Below, piece after piece: positions 37,920 to 47,091 of a DNA stretch of 64,000 bases (position 1 is the first letter of the stretch; each line of letters starts with the position of its first letter). Source of the stretch: Paenibacillus lutimineralis (lineage in GTDB: Bacteria > Bacillota > Bacilli > Paenibacillales > Paenibacillaceae); assembly GCF_003991425.1 (NCBI RefSeq), contig NZ_CP034346.1, positions 5,205,001-5,269,000 of the forward strand. The letters are read 5' to 3'. A program made the position numbers and the translations under genes. The notes below the pieces were generated by a model. It saw nothing but the letters and a program-made list of their open reading frames with translations. It ran no database searches and had not been told where the DNA came from.

Positions 37920-38567
37920 TTACTCCTCCTGCTGAACATTTATCCAAGATAACAGTTCGTCCTCACTGCTTAGTGAGAACTCACCGGTCCGTATTTCCTT
38001 CAAAACATCGATCGTAGCCAATTTCTTAAATAACAGCTTCCTTCGAGAGACATCCTGTACTCGCTTCTTAATCACCAGTCTGGCCCATGACAAAAAACGG
38101 ATATATTCCTCATACTCATCCCCGAACTGCTCCTCGATCTCGGTGCTTACTCTCTTGGCTGCTTCTGGCGCCGCACCGGAAGTAGATACGGCAACGATTA
38201 GTTCTCCTCGCCTGAAAGAGCTAGGCGTAATAAATGATCCCCTCGCGCCCTCCCCAGCGTGGTTAACCAGAATCCCCAACTTATGAGCCTCAGCGACAAT
38301 CTGATCGTTAACGAACGGTTGATCCGTTACGGCTAAGACCATAAAAGCTCCATGCAAGTCACCTTGCTCATAACAGCGCTCGTTCCAGGCAATCTGCCCC
38401 TGTTTCCAAGCTTGATGAAGCTTGGGTGTTAGCCTCGGGCTGACGATCAGAATCTCAGCTCCGGCGGGCTGTAGTATCGCCACCTTCCGCTCTGCAACAA
38501 AACCTCCACCGACCAGAACGCATTTGCGGCCTTGAAGATCAAGCATAATAGGGACATAATGCGCCAT
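37920..38567 (-). CDS. Precorrin-2 dehydrogenase / sirohydrochlorin ferrochelatase family protein
   Basis: NAD-dependent enzyme of the Met8/SirC family that oxidises precorrin-2 to sirohydrochlorin and may insert iron to make siroheme. The Rossmann motif GRKCVLVGGGFVAERKV (about residues 13-29), the conserved VNHAGEGARGSFITPS and STSGAAPEAAKRV blocks are present. I start it at ATG 38567, since MAHYVPIMLDL is the typical N-terminus; the frame continues 41 codons further without a convincing site. 215 residues. Together with the CobA half of the next fusion it completes the route to siroheme. Confidence 0.92.
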   Translation of the reverse strand: MAHYVPIMLDLQGRKCVLVGGGFVAERKVAILQPAGAEILIVSPRLTPKLHQAWKQGQIAWNERCYEQGDLHGAFMVLAVTDQPFVNDQIVAEAHKLGILVNHAGEGARGSFITPSSFRRGELIVAVSTSGAAPEAAKRVSTEIEEQFGDEYEEYIRFLSWARLVIKKRVQDVSRRKLLFKKLATIDVLKEIRTGEFSLSSEDELLSWINVQQEE

Positions 38568-38889
38568 CCAGCACCCACTCCCGAGTCCACTTTTGATAAG
38601 CAAACCAATAATCGAGTTCAGTTTTTTCGAACTCGCAACGCAAAATATGATAATGAGTATAGGATACCCTACCCTGTTGTATTTTTCCATCGAGCTTTTG
38701 CGGTCGAAGAATCAGCCTGTGAATCTTCTTCGATAAAAAAACAAGCCCCGTTGCCGTTCCGCCTGACCCTCCTGCCTGCAAATGGTGCGGTGGCAATCAG
38801 AATCAAAGCAGTGGCCTCAGGGCAAAGCATTCTTTAAGAGGTTGTTTAAAAAGTCTCCTTTTAAACATGCACTTTAAATTTATAAATGT
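38568..38889. other. Non-coding gap in the hem operon
   Basis: No convincing gene. It contains repeat copy F and an eight-base stem TCGAAGAA/TTCTTCGA at about 38704-38733. This is where B. subtilis carries hemX between hemA and hemC; no hydrophobic reading frame or remnant of a CcsA/HemX-type protein is seen here. Confidence 0.6.
38832..38879 (+). repeat. Dispersed intergenic element, copy F (minimal)
   Basis: TTTAAGAGGTTGTTTAAAAAG followed after five bases by the inverse CTTTTAAACATGCACTTTAAA. Only the two ends remain, forming one hairpin. It lies just after the hemA stop. Confidence 0.65.
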
Positions 38890-40281
38890 TCAGACCGAAG
38901 CCTTCATCATCGGAACAGGCACCTTATCTGGACTAACTTCCACGCTAACTGTTATTGTCTCCGGAACCGGGGCCTCTACTGCCGGCGTCTCCATAGATGC
39001 GCTCTGCTCTTCAAGCTGCTCCTCCAGAGCAAATATCTTGGTGAACATATCCAGCGCCGCCAGACCGTTCTCCTCCCCGCTCATTTCCTTGATCCGTTTA
39101 ATTGGATCATGCATCATCTGATTCACGATGCTCTTCGTTAGACGGGTAATTACTTTACGCTCCCGTTCATCCAAGTCAGGCAGCTTATTGAACAAGCTGT
39201 CCAATGTGCTTGCATGAATCGCAGACGATTTCTCCTGCAAGGCTCGAATAACAGGCTGAACACCCAAAGTCTGCAACCAACTGGTAAATACAGCAATCTC
39301 CTCTTCAATCATCCGCTCGATAATGATAGCCTCCCCACGGCGCATTTCCATATTACTCTCAACGATCCCTTCCAGATCATCAATGTCATAAAGGAACACA
39401 TTCGGAAGCTCGCCAATCGACGGCTCGATATCACGCGGTACAGCAATATCAATAATAAACAACGGACGATCCGGACGGAGCTCCATACTCTTGGTCACCT
39501 GTGCTGAAGTGAGCACATATCCTTCTGCCCCAGTGGAGCTAATCAGAATATCCACTTCAGATAATCGCCGCAGCGCCTCCTGCATCGTGCATGGCGTTCC
39601 GTCAAACTTACTAGCCAGCTCCTGCGCCCGAGTAAAGGTACGGTTTGCAACGAGCACTTCTTCCGTACCCCCGCCGCTTAAATGCTTCGCTGTCAGTTCA
39701 CTCATCTTCCCCGCACCAAGGATCAGGACCCGCTTCCCAGAGAAGCTGCCGAACACCCGCTTGCCGAGCTCCACTGCCGCATAGCTAACCGAGACCGCAC
39801 TCTCGCCAATCGCCGTCTCTGAGTGAGCACGTTTGCCTAGAGTAATCGCCTGTTTGAACAACATATTAAACCATTTGCCGGTAGCCTTCTCACCTTGTGC
39901 AAGCAGAAAAGCACTGCGTACCTGGCCAAGAATTTGAGTCTCCCCAAGAACCATGGAATCCAGCCCGCTAGCCACTCTGAACAAATGACGAACCGCTTGC
40001 TCCTCTTCGTACATATATAAATGCTTGGTAAATTCCTCACGCGGAATACCAAACCACTTCTCCATAAAACTACGGATGAAATATCCGCACATATGCAGCC
40101 GGTCAACAACCACATAAATTTCCGTGCGGTTGCAGGTCGCAAGGATTACTCCTTCCATCACACTTTTGGTACGTGTTAATTCCAGCAGCGCCTGCGGCAT
40201 ATCCTGTTCTGAAAATGCAAAACGTTCTCTGACTTCCACAGGTGCCGTCCGATAATTTAGTCCGACAACGACAATGTGCAT
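38890..40281 (-). CDS. hemA: Glutamyl-tRNA reductase
   Basis: Reduces glutamyl-tRNA to glutamate-1-semialdehyde, the entry to the C5 heme pathway. Catalytic C50 lies in ATCNRTEIY; the NADPH domain (GKRVLILGAGKMSELTA, about 184-200) and the C-terminal dimerisation helix (about 330-420) follow. At 463 residues it has a 25-residue tail rich in Pro/Val past the usual end. First gene of the heme/siroheme operon. Confidence 0.97.
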   Translation of the reverse strand: MHIVVVGLNYRTAPVEVRERFAFSEQDMPQALLELTRTKSVMEGVILATCNRTEIYVVVDRLHMCGYFIRSFMEKWFGIPREEFTKHLYMYEEEQAVRHLFRVASGLDSMVLGETQILGQVRSAFLLAQGEKATGKWFNMLFKQAITLGKRAHSETAIGESAVSVSYAAVELGKRVFGSFSGKRVLILGAGKMSELTAKHLSGGGTEEVLVANRTFTRAQELASKFDGTPCTMQEALRRLSEVDILISSTGAEGYVLTSAQVTKSMELRPDRPLFIIDIAVPRDIEPSIGELPNVFLYDIDDLEGIVESNMEMRRGEAIIIERMIEEEIAVFTSWLQTLGVQPVIRALQEKSSAIHASTLDSLFNKLPDLDERERKVITRLTKSIVNQMMHDPIKRIKEMSGEENGLAALDMFTKIFALEEQLEEQSASMETPAVEAPVPETITVSVEVSPDKVPVPMMKASV

Positions 40282-40306
40282 AGAAGTTCACCTGCCTCCA
40301 CAAGAC

Positions 40307-40356
40307 TTAAAGAGGATACATTCAAAAAGTCCACCTTTTTGAACTATTACTTAAAG
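40307..40356 (+). repeat. Dispersed intergenic element, copy G (minimal, in hemA leader)
   Basis: Left end CTTAAAGAGGATACATTCAAAAAGTCC joined directly, with one base between, to CCTTTTTGAACTATTACTTAAAG. It folds into a hairpin 26 bp upstream of the hemA start and downstream of the likely promoter, so it should be in the hemA mRNA leader. Confidence 0.7.
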
Positions 40357-40381
40357 CATGATCACAACACAAACAATGTTA

Positions 40382-40390
40382 ATTATATCA
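40382..40390 (-). promoter_or_regulatory. Extended -10 promoter candidate of hemA
   Basis: TGATATAAT on the minus strand, an extended -10 with a perfect TATAAT. No good -35 hexamer is found at 17-18 bases. About 100 bases upstream of the hemA start. Confidence 0.45.
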
Positions 40391-40449
40391 CAGGGCCAGT
40401 CTGTTACCCGGTAAAATAAGCAGAGATTTTTGAATTATTTATGAATTTC

Positions 40450-40490
40450 CACAAATAAACAAATAACCATGGAAATGTCCCATGGTTATT
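40450..40490 (-). terminator. Intrinsic terminator after speD
   Basis: Eleven-base perfect stem AATAACCATGG/CCATGGTTATT with seven-base loop, followed by TTTGTTTATTTG on the minus strand, 48 bases past the speD stop. Confidence 0.8.
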
Positions 40491-40537
40491 CTATATTTCC
40501 CATTTCTAGCTTTTATAGAGCAGGATTAAATTTATCT

Positions 40538-40936
40538 TTAGACGAATTCCACCTTATTGATCTCAGGTGTTGCAACTTCCATCTCACCCATGCCGCGAAC
40601 CAATTTCTTGGCAAAGGTCTTCTCAGGCTTCAAAACGGACACCAGATAATCAACAGCTAATTGTGGATCAACCCACTCTCCGCAGGTGTAACAATCAATT
40701 GCAGCAAACCCTCTCTCAGGATACGTGTGAATCGAGAGATGGCTCTCCGACAGTAATACAAGCACTGTAGCCCCTTGAGGCTCGAACTGCCTAGATTGCA
40801 TGGATAACACGGTAGCACCACAAGCTTCAGCTGCTTCCACCATATACTCCTGAAGAAGCTCGGCATTATTCAGCAACTCAAAATCTACTCCCCAAGTATC
40901 AACAGCAACGTGTCTTCCGAAAGTTGAATACTCCAT
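40538..40936 (-). CDS. speD: S-adenosylmethionine decarboxylase proenzyme
   Basis: Makes decarboxylated SAM for spermidine synthesis. The chain cleaves itself between E64 and S65 in LLSESHLSIHTYPE, and the serine becomes the pyruvoyl cofactor; H70 and C82 of the active site (IDCYTCG) are present. 132 residues, the short bacterial class 1b form (SpeH of Bacillus). AAGGGGG precedes the ATG. Confidence 0.97.
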   Translation of the reverse strand: MEYSTFGRHVAVDTWGVDFELLNNAELLQEYMVEAAEACGATVLSMQSRQFEPQGATVLVLLSESHLSIHTYPERGFAAIDCYTCGEWVDPQLAVDYLVSVLKPEKTFAKKLVRGMGEMEVATPEINKVEFV

Positions 40937-41077
40937 CTTCCGGTTCCCCCTTCCTAGGAATAAAATGTTTGAAAAAATTTCATCCGCTAGGACCTACGTC
41001 ATTCACTGCTCGAGGGAAAAATGTCTTCTCCATGTCCTGAGTGAATCCTGGTTCCTATATTGTTTTCAACGAGATTA

Positions 41078-41106
41078 AAAATACCATCTATTGTAGACAA
41101 TTGCAA
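41078..41106 (-). promoter_or_regulatory. Promoter candidate of speD
   Basis: TTGCAA, 17-base spacer, TATTTT on the minus strand, leaving a leader of about 135 bases before speD. No known riboswitch fold was recognised in it. Confidence 0.5.
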
Positions 41107-41142
41107 CACTTTTTTTTACAGCTGTGCCCAGTTCGTGTCAGC

Positions 41143-41170
41143 AAAAAAGCTACCCTAACTAAAGGGTAGC
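41143..41170 (-). terminator. Intrinsic terminator after the 195-residue protein gene
   Basis: Eight-base stem GCTACCCT/AGGGTAGC with six-base loop and six T on the minus strand, 75 bases past the stop of the upstream gene. Confidence 0.9.
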
Positions 41171-41244
41171 CTACATTAGTAATTTATGTGATTGCAGTTC
41201 TGTTGGTGACTAGGTCAAAAAGATGATCATACCCCTTGAAAGCT

Positions 41245-41832
41245 CTAGGCTTCCAGGACGAACAACCGCCGTGAATGCTCGCGAAGCTGATCGTCAATTT
41301 GATTAACCACCACGGGATCATTCGTTACAAAACGCGAGTCAAGCAAAGCATTGATGCTCTCTTGAATACCACTAATCTCCTGCTCCACATCATTGTTGTG
41401 GTACAGTCGCTGCAGCTTACCCGCCGTATCCTTATGCTCAAACACGAGCTTATAAGAGTCCCGGGAATATTCCACGATCTTGCGAACGCGGCCTTCTTGA
41501 TAATAATACATCATCATGAATCCACTATATACTCTGGTTACCAGGCCAGAACCTTTAAAAGCTGAGAACAAAAGTCTCATTACGTTCGTTAAATGTGGTT
41601 GTTCCAAGCGGAAAGACAGTTCACAGACGTAATAACCGTCCCTACGGTCAAAAGGCAGACAGACTTCTTCACCCCCGTCATCCTCAAGTACAACCTCGTG
41701 GCTTCCGTTCTCAAGTACTTTCACTTTCTGACGGACATGGGGATCATAAACCTTATGAACAAACTGTGACATCTGAGCTTCTGACAAACGCAAACTGGCA
41801 TTGACATATTCTGTGGCTAACCGCTGAGCCAT
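41245..41832 (-). CDS. Unrecognised 195-residue protein
   Basis: I do not recognise a family. The protein is soluble-looking, without signal peptide, membrane segment or cysteine motifs. An N-terminal helix (LATEYVNASLRLSEAQMSQF) is followed by a beta-rich middle with many aromatic residues (RVYSGFMMMYYYQEGRVRKIVEYS) and a C-terminal helical stretch (about 145-195, DVEQEISGIQESINALLDS). GAGGAG precedes the ATG. It has its own terminator and lies between speD and ysxC; normal codon use and a good ribosome binding site make it a real gene. Confidence 0.85.
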   Translation of the reverse strand: MAQRLATEYVNASLRLSEAQMSQFVHKVYDPHVRQKVKVLENGSHEVVLEDDGGEEVCLPFDRRDGYYVCELSFRLEQPHLTNVMRLLFSAFKGSGLVTRVYSGFMMMYYYQEGRVRKIVEYSRDSYKLVFEHKDTAGKLQRLYHNNDVEQEISGIQESINALLDSRFVTNDPVVVNQIDDQLREHSRRLFVLEA

Positions 41833-42037
41833 AAAAATCTCCTCAATTCTTTTAACGATTATAATAATTATACACTACTCGTTAAAGAATTTGCTCAGCC
41901 ATTAAACCGTGAATTCCAGCCATTTTTCAGAAAAAAACGGAATAAGCAGTTTTTAACTGCAAAAATCCCCCAGCATTCTCACTTTCCTACCGCGTGTTCT
42001 CCGAATCCCTTCTTAATCCATTGAAAATGGCATTCGT

Positions 42038-42655
42038 TTATTCTTCGATTTTCTCTGCCTCAGGCTCGTTCGGATGGGTAAGCCCGGCAATATGTGCCCA
42101 TAGCTCGTCTTTACCGATCCCCGTCTCTGAGGAGAACATAATCAGCTTATCGCCACCGCGCATGACAAGTGCTTCCTTGATGATCTTGATATGCTTCTGC
42201 CAACGAGAACGCGGGATCTTGTCTGCTTTCGTGGCGACGATGCACACCGGCGAATCATAATGCTTGAGCCAGTCATACATCATCTCGTCATCCTTGCTAG
42301 GCGGATGTCTCAGATCGATTACCAGTATGATCAGACGTAGCGTCTCACGCTCAAGCAAATACTTCTCGATCATAGCTCCCCATACCTGTCGCTGGGTCTT
42401 GGAGACTTTGGCATAGCCATATCCTGGCAAGTCAACGAAGTAGAGCTCATTATTGATCCGATAATAATTCAGATGCTGGGTCTTCCCTGGCGTCGAACTC
42501 GTTCGAGCCAAATTCTTGCGATTAATCATCTTGTTAATAAGCGATGATTTGCCCACGTTGGAACGCCCTGCCAGAGCAATCTCTGGCAAGGCGTCCTGAG
42601 GATAACCACTCGGGCCTACAGCGCTAATCACAAATTCTGCATTCGTTACTTTCAT
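42038..42655 (-). CDS. ysxC: Ribosome biogenesis GTPase YsxC/YihA (EngB)
   Basis: Essential GTPase in late 50S assembly. P-loop [15 protein letters not shown] (about residues 30-44), the switch region [22 protein letters not shown] and TKADK are present. I use the ATG at 42655 with GAGAGGA ten bases upstream; the frame reaches back 16 codons into lon. 205 residues. It follows lon as in Bacillus. Confidence 0.97.
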   Translation of the reverse strand: MKVTNAEFVISAVGPSGYPQDALPEIALAGRSNVGKSSLINKMINRKNLARTSSTPGKTQHLNYYRINNELYFVDLPGYGYAKVSKTQRQVWGAMIEKYLLERETLRLIILVIDLRHPPSKDDEMMYDWLKHYDSPVCIVATKADKIPRSRWQKHIKIIKEALVMRGGDKLIMFSSETGIGKDELWAHIAGLTHPNEPEAEKIEE

Positions 42656-42671
42656 TCGTTCAAATTCCTCT

Positions 42672-45008
42672 CTATTGCAATCCGCTTTGTTCGACGAGCG
42701 CATGCCTCAAAACCTGGTCCATATGCCCCACGGGCACAAATTCAATATCTTCCTTCACGCTGTCTGGGATATCGCGCAGATCGCGTTCATTATCCTTAGG
42801 CAGCAATATTTTCTTGTAACCGGCCCGATGAGCTGCTAATGACTTCTCCTTCAATCCACCGATTGGCAGAACCCGGCCCCTCAATGTAATCTCGCCAGTC
42901 ATCGCAATATCCTTGGAGACATGGCGACCGGTCAGTGCTGAGATCAGAGCCGTTGCAATCGTAATTCCTGCCGAAGGTCCATCCTTAGGAATCGCCCCCT
43001 CCGGAATATGGATGTGAACATCATTCTTCTCATGGAAGTCAGTTGGAATCCCCAATTCCTCCGCTTTGGAACGGGTATAACTAAAGGCCGCTTGCGCCGA
43101 CTCCTTCATCACATCGCCCAGCTTCCCGGTCAGAATCAGCTTGCCGCTACCAGGTACAACTGTAACTTCGATCAGTAGTGTCTCCCCGCCAACCTCGGTC
43201 CAGGCTAATCCGGTCACCATACCAATCTGATCCTCCAGCTCGGCTACACCATAGCGGAATTTGGGAATCCCCAAATAATCCTTGATCTGATTCTCCGTAA
43301 TCTCCAGACACTCGATCCCCTCGGAGACGATTTTCTTGGCAGCCTTACGGCACAGAGCCGCTACCTGCTGCTCCAGATTTCTTACTCCAGACTCCCGTGT
43401 ATATTCACGGATCGTCTTCAGTAATGCGGACTCATCAATCTTCAGCTGCTCTGGTTCTAGCCCGTGCTCGCGCTTCTGCTTCGGCAGAAGATAGCGTGTA
43501 GCAATCTGCAGCTTCTCCAGCTCCGTATAACCAGGAATGAACAACATCTCCATACGGTCGAGCAGCGGCCGTGGGATGTTATGAGCTGCATTGGCTGTCG
43601 TAATGAACATCACGTTGGATAGATCGAATGGTACTTCGATAAAATGATCGCTGAACGTATTATTCTGTTCTGGATCGAGTACTTCCAACAGGGCTGCTGA
43701 CGGATCACCACGGAAATCCGAGGCCATCTTGTCGATCTCGTCAAGCAAGAACACCGGATTTAGCGTACCCGCCGTCTTCATTCCTTGAATGATTCTGCCT
43801 GGCATAGCACCTACATAGGTTCTTCTATGTCCGCGAATCTCCGCCTCATCACGCACGCCGCCGAGAGAGACACGTACGAATTGGCGTCCGAGTGACCGGG
43901 CAATCGAACGAGCCAGCGAGGTCTTCCCGACCCCTGGCGGACCAACAAGACATAGGATAGGGCCTTTCAGCTTCTTGACGAGCTTCTGCACCGCCAAATA
44001 TTCAAGCACCCTCTCCTTCGGCTTATCCAGGCCGTAATGGTCTTCATCAAGCACCTGCTCTGCCTTGGCAAGATCCAGATCATCTTCACTCTGCTGATCC
44101 CAAGGCAGGCTCAGCAACCAATCGACGTAATTGCGGATTACTCCGCCCTCCGCAGAACTGATTGGCATTTTCTCGAGCCGATCTATCTCCTTGAGTGTCT
44201 TCTCACGAACCGCATCCGGCAAAGTCTTCGCTTCAAGTTGAGAGCGAAGCTCCTCGACTTCTCCGGCACGGCCTTCCTTCTCGCCGAGTTCCTTCTGGAT
44301 CGCCTTCATCTGCTCGCGCAGATAATATTCCTTCTGCGTCTTCTCCATCTGCTTCTTAACGCGCTGGCTGATCTTCCGTTCAAGCTCAAGCACCTCGCGC
44401 TCATTATTCAGAATATCGAGCAGCTTCTCTAGACGTTCCCTTACATCGATCGTCTCGAGGATTTCCTGCTTATCCTTGATTTTGAGAGACAGGTGACTCG
44501 TAATAACATCAGCTAGCCGCCCAGCCTCCTCAATATCGGAAACTGCCGCTAGAGTCTCGGGTGTTACTTTCTTGGATAAGTTAATATAATGTTCGAATTG
44601 AGTCAGCACCGTGCGCATTAGAGCATCCACTTCAGGCTCCGCAGGCTCGATTTCCGGTCTCTCAACCGCAATGACCTCGTAATACTCTTCATTATCCAAA
44701 TATTCCATAATCTCAGCACGTTCCATCCCTTCAACCAGAACTCTGATTGTTCCGTTGGGGAGCTTCAGCATTTGCCGGACCTTTGCTACTGTGCCGATTC
44801 GAAATATATCTTCTTGCGTTGGTTCTTCAATGTTCACTTCAGATTGAGAACATAGGAGAATCAAATTGTCGTCAACCATCGCTTTTTCTAACGCTTTCAC
44901 GGATTTCTCTCGTCCAACATCCAGATGCAGTACCATGCTTGGGTAGACGAGTAGACCACGCAAAGGCAATAGAGGAAAACGACGGCCTTTGTTTTTATGA
45001 GGTCCCAT
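42672..45008 (-). CDS. lon: ATP-dependent protease LonA
   Basis: Cytoplasmic AAA+ serine protease for damaged and regulatory proteins. A Lon N-terminal domain (about residues 10-200, [22 protein letters not shown]) and a coiled coil (about 200-290) precede the AAA+ module, with Walker [14 protein letters not shown] (about 352-364) and DEIDKM. The protease domain has the Ser-Lys dyad in [15 protein letters not shown] and [14 protein letters not shown]. 778 residues, full length. GGAGGTG precedes the ATG. No CtsR or CIRCE operator was seen upstream. Confidence 0.98.
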   Translation of the reverse strand: MGPHKNKGRRFPLLPLRGLLVYPSMVLHLDVGREKSVKALEKAMVDDNLILLCSQSEVNIEEPTQEDIFRIGTVAKVRQMLKLPNGTIRVLVEGMERAEIMEYLDNEEYYEVIAVERPEIEPAEPEVDALMRTVLTQFEHYINLSKKVTPETLAAVSDIEEAGRLADVITSHLSLKIKDKQEILETIDVRERLEKLLDILNNEREVLELERKISQRVKKQMEKTQKEYYLREQMKAIQKELGEKEGRAGEVEELRSQLEAKTLPDAVREKTLKEIDRLEKMPISSAEGGVIRNYVDWLLSLPWDQQSEDDLDLAKAEQVLDEDHYGLDKPKERVLEYLAVQKLVKKLKGPILCLVGPPGVGKTSLARSIARSLGRQFVRVSLGGVRDEAEIRGHRRTYVGAMPGRIIQGMKTAGTLNPVFLLDEIDKMASDFRGDPSAALLEVLDPEQNNTFSDHFIEVPFDLSNVMFITTANAAHNIPRPLLDRMEMLFIPGYTELEKLQIATRYLLPKQKREHGLEPEQLKIDESALLKTIREYTRESGVRNLEQQVAALCRKAAKKIVSEGIECLEITENQIKDYLGIPKFRYGVAELEDQIGMVTGLAWTEVGGETLLIEVTVVPGSGKLILTGKLGDVMKESAQAAFSYTRSKAEELGIPTDFHEKNDVHIHIPEGAIPKDGPSAGITIATALISALTGRHVSKDIAMTGEITLRGRVLPIGGLKEKSLAAHRAGYKKILLPKDNERDLRDIPDSVKEDIEFVPVGHMDQVLRHALVEQSGLQ

Positions 45009-45086
45009 CGCTTTCGCACCTCCAGTCGTTCTCGTAAGATATCATTCATATTTTAGCAAATGTTACATGAAAACACCAATGAAGAA

Positions 45087-45106
45087 CGGCTGCACAAAGG
45101 CAGCCG
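45087..45106 (-). terminator. Hairpin after lonB, weak terminator
   Basis: Seven-base stem CGGCTGC/GCAGCCG with a six-base loop, followed by TTCTTCATTGG on the minus strand. The T content is modest. Confidence 0.4.
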
Positions 45107-45132
45107 CCAAGAGGAAAGTGGCTCAGGCTCAT

Positions 45133-46854
45133 TCACATGGAAGTGTTCGGAGAAGGCGACTCAGCATGAAGGAATGGAGCTGGCGATGCCACAGGAGCGA
45201 AGATCTCCTCTTCTCCAGATATAAGCCCCAGGTCCTTCTGCATTTCTGGCCCGAATACATGCTGGAACACCTCGTTAATTGACTCAACAGGTATTACTCT
45301 CAGCCCATCCAAACCTTCAAATAAAGACTGCCAATTCTCTTTCGGAATCAGAACTGTCGTGGCTCCTGCTTGGAACGCAGCCTCTACCTTAGCAACAACA
45401 CCGCCAACCGGTTTGGCGTTTCCGTAGATACCCAGTTCCCCGGTCATCGCTATTCGATGATCCACCGGGATCGATTTGATGGCCGAAGCGACAGCCGTAG
45501 CAATAGCAAGCCCCGCGGAAGGACCATCGATCGGTGTTCCTCCAGGGAAGTTGATATGAATATCATACTTGCTGATATCAAGACCGATTCGCTTCATAAC
45601 CGTCAAGACATTCTCAACCGAGCCCTTGGCCATGCTCTTGCGACGCAACGTTCGGCTTCCACCGCCAAGCTCCTCCTCATCCACAACACCCGTGATTGTG
45701 AAGTTTCCTTGCCCTTTCTCAACTGGTATTGCGGTTGCCTCAATCTCCAGCAGCGTACCCTGGTTTGGCCCGTAAACAGCCAGGCCATTCACAACGCCTA
45801 CCTCGGAGCGGGACGGAATCTTCCTTTCGGGTCTTGGCGATAACTGACTGCTGGTTGCCACCCACTCCAAGTCAGAGGCGAGCAAATGATCCCGCTTCTC
45901 CGTTAACGCCAGCCCGACGGCAAGCTGCACCATATTAACAGCTTCGCGCCCGTTGGTAGCGTATTTCGTAATCACCTCAACCGCCTCAGGACAAGGCTGG
46001 AAGCCAATTCGCTTAATCGCATCGTCAGCAATTTGCGCAATCTCCTCAGGTAGAAGCGGGCGAAAATAAATTTCCATGCAACGTGACCTGAGTGCTGGCG
46101 GAATCTCTTGCGGCGAACGGGTCGTTGCTCCAACCAGCCTGAAATCTGCGGGCAGCCCATTTTGAAAAATATCATGGATATAGGCTGGTGTATTCGAATC
46201 CTCAGAGCTGTAATAAGCACTCTCCAGGTAAACCTTGCGATCCTCTAGTACTTTTAGCAGTTTATTCATCTGCATCGAATGTAATTCACCAATCTCGTCT
46301 ATGAACAAAATTCCACCATGCGCCTTCGTCACTGCTCCCGGCTTAGGCTGGGGAATCCCTGCTACCCCCATAGCGCCGGCTCCCTGATAGATCGGGTCAT
46401 GAACCGAACCGATTAGCGGATCGGCAATGCCCCGTTCATCAAACCGGGCGATAGTCGCATCAATTTCAAAAAATTTAGCATCCACCTTGAAGGGAGAGAC
46501 AGGATTCTTCTTGGCCTCTCCCATCACAACGCGAGCAGCGGCCGTCTTGCCAACTCCAGGCGGCCCATAGATAATCACATGCTGCGGATTCGCACTGCAC
46601 AGCGCCGCTTTCAGCGCGCGAAGCCCGTCCTTCTGACCGACAATATCACCTAATGAAGCAGGCCTTGTCCGTTCAGCCAGCGGCTTCGTTAACGAAATCG
46701 CCCGCAGCTTGCGCAGCTTCTCCATCTCTTTCCGCGACTCGCGGTCAACCGCACTGCGATTGCCCTTCTGGCTGCGCAACTGATTCCAGAAGTATAGCCC
46801 GATCACCACCGCAAAAAACATTTGTACGGACATTAGAATGACACTCAGTTCCAT
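45133..46854 (-). CDS. lonB: ATP-dependent protease LonB
   Basis: Second Lon-type protease, which in B. subtilis is made in the forespore. A short N-terminal membrane helix (about residues 3-22) replaces the large LonA N-domain. Walker [13 protein letters not shown] (about 97-108), DEIGELHSMQMNKLL and the sensor LVGATTRSPQEIPPALRSR follow. The protease dyad lies in GGTPIDGPSAGLAIATA and GNAKPVGGVVAKVEAA. 573 residues. GGGAGG lies upstream. The lonB-lonA-ysxC order is that of Bacillus. Confidence 0.96.
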   Translation of the reverse strand: MELSVILMSVQMFFAVVIGLYFWNQLRSQKGNRSAVDRESRKEMEKLRKLRAISLTKPLAERTRPASLGDIVGQKDGLRALKAALCSANPQHVIIYGPPGVGKTAAARVVMGEAKKNPVSPFKVDAKFFEIDATIARFDERGIADPLIGSVHDPIYQGAGAMGVAGIPQPKPGAVTKAHGGILFIDEIGELHSMQMNKLLKVLEDRKVYLESAYYSSEDSNTPAYIHDIFQNGLPADFRLVGATTRSPQEIPPALRSRCMEIYFRPLLPEEIAQIADDAIKRIGFQPCPEAVEVITKYATNGREAVNMVQLAVGLALTEKRDHLLASDLEWVATSSQLSPRPERKIPSRSEVGVVNGLAVYGPNQGTLLEIEATAIPVEKGQGNFTITGVVDEEELGGGSRTLRRKSMAKGSVENVLTVMKRIGLDISKYDIHINFPGGTPIDGPSAGLAIATAVASAIKSIPVDHRIAMTGELGIYGNAKPVGGVVAKVEAAFQAGATTVLIPKENWQSLFEGLDGLRVIPVESINEVFQHVFGPEMQKDLGLISGEEEIFAPVASPAPFLHAESPSPNTSM

Positions 46855-46889
46855 AATTCGTTAAGCCTCCCACACTTCGACTGATACAT

Positions 46890-46963
46890 GAGGTAGTTCA
46901 AAAAGTCCATTTATCTAGCTTCCTCCAACCTTATCGGTGCTGAAAACCGGACTTTTTGAACTT
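46890..46963 (+). repeat. Dispersed intergenic element, copy H
   Basis: TGAGGTAGTTCAAAAAGTCC, then CTTCCTCCAACCTTATCGG and TGCTGAAAACCGGACTTTTTGAAC. The ends are a perfect 13-base inverted repeat. The left end lies 36 bp upstream of the lonB start. Confidence 0.8.
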
Positions 46964-47029
46964 ACATTATAAGGATAGTATTGCCCTTTCGCTCAGTCAT
47001 AAAACGCAGATAAGCATTAAAATGTAAGT

Positions 47030-47070
47030 AAAAGCAAAAGCCGTAAGCTGCAATACCGCAGCTTACGGCT
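47030..47070 (-). terminator. Intrinsic terminator after ispG
   Basis: Thirteen-base perfect stem AGCCGTAAGCTGC/GCAGCTTACGGCT with six-base loop, followed by TTTTGCTTTTAC on the minus strand, 22 bases past the ispG stop. Confidence 0.85.
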
Positions 47071-47091
47071 AATAATCGATTCTATTTTATA

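Noticed and set aside
45009..45060. CtsR or CIRCE operator in front of lon
   Set aside because: Neither the heptad direct repeat nor the nine-base inverted repeat of these operators is present.
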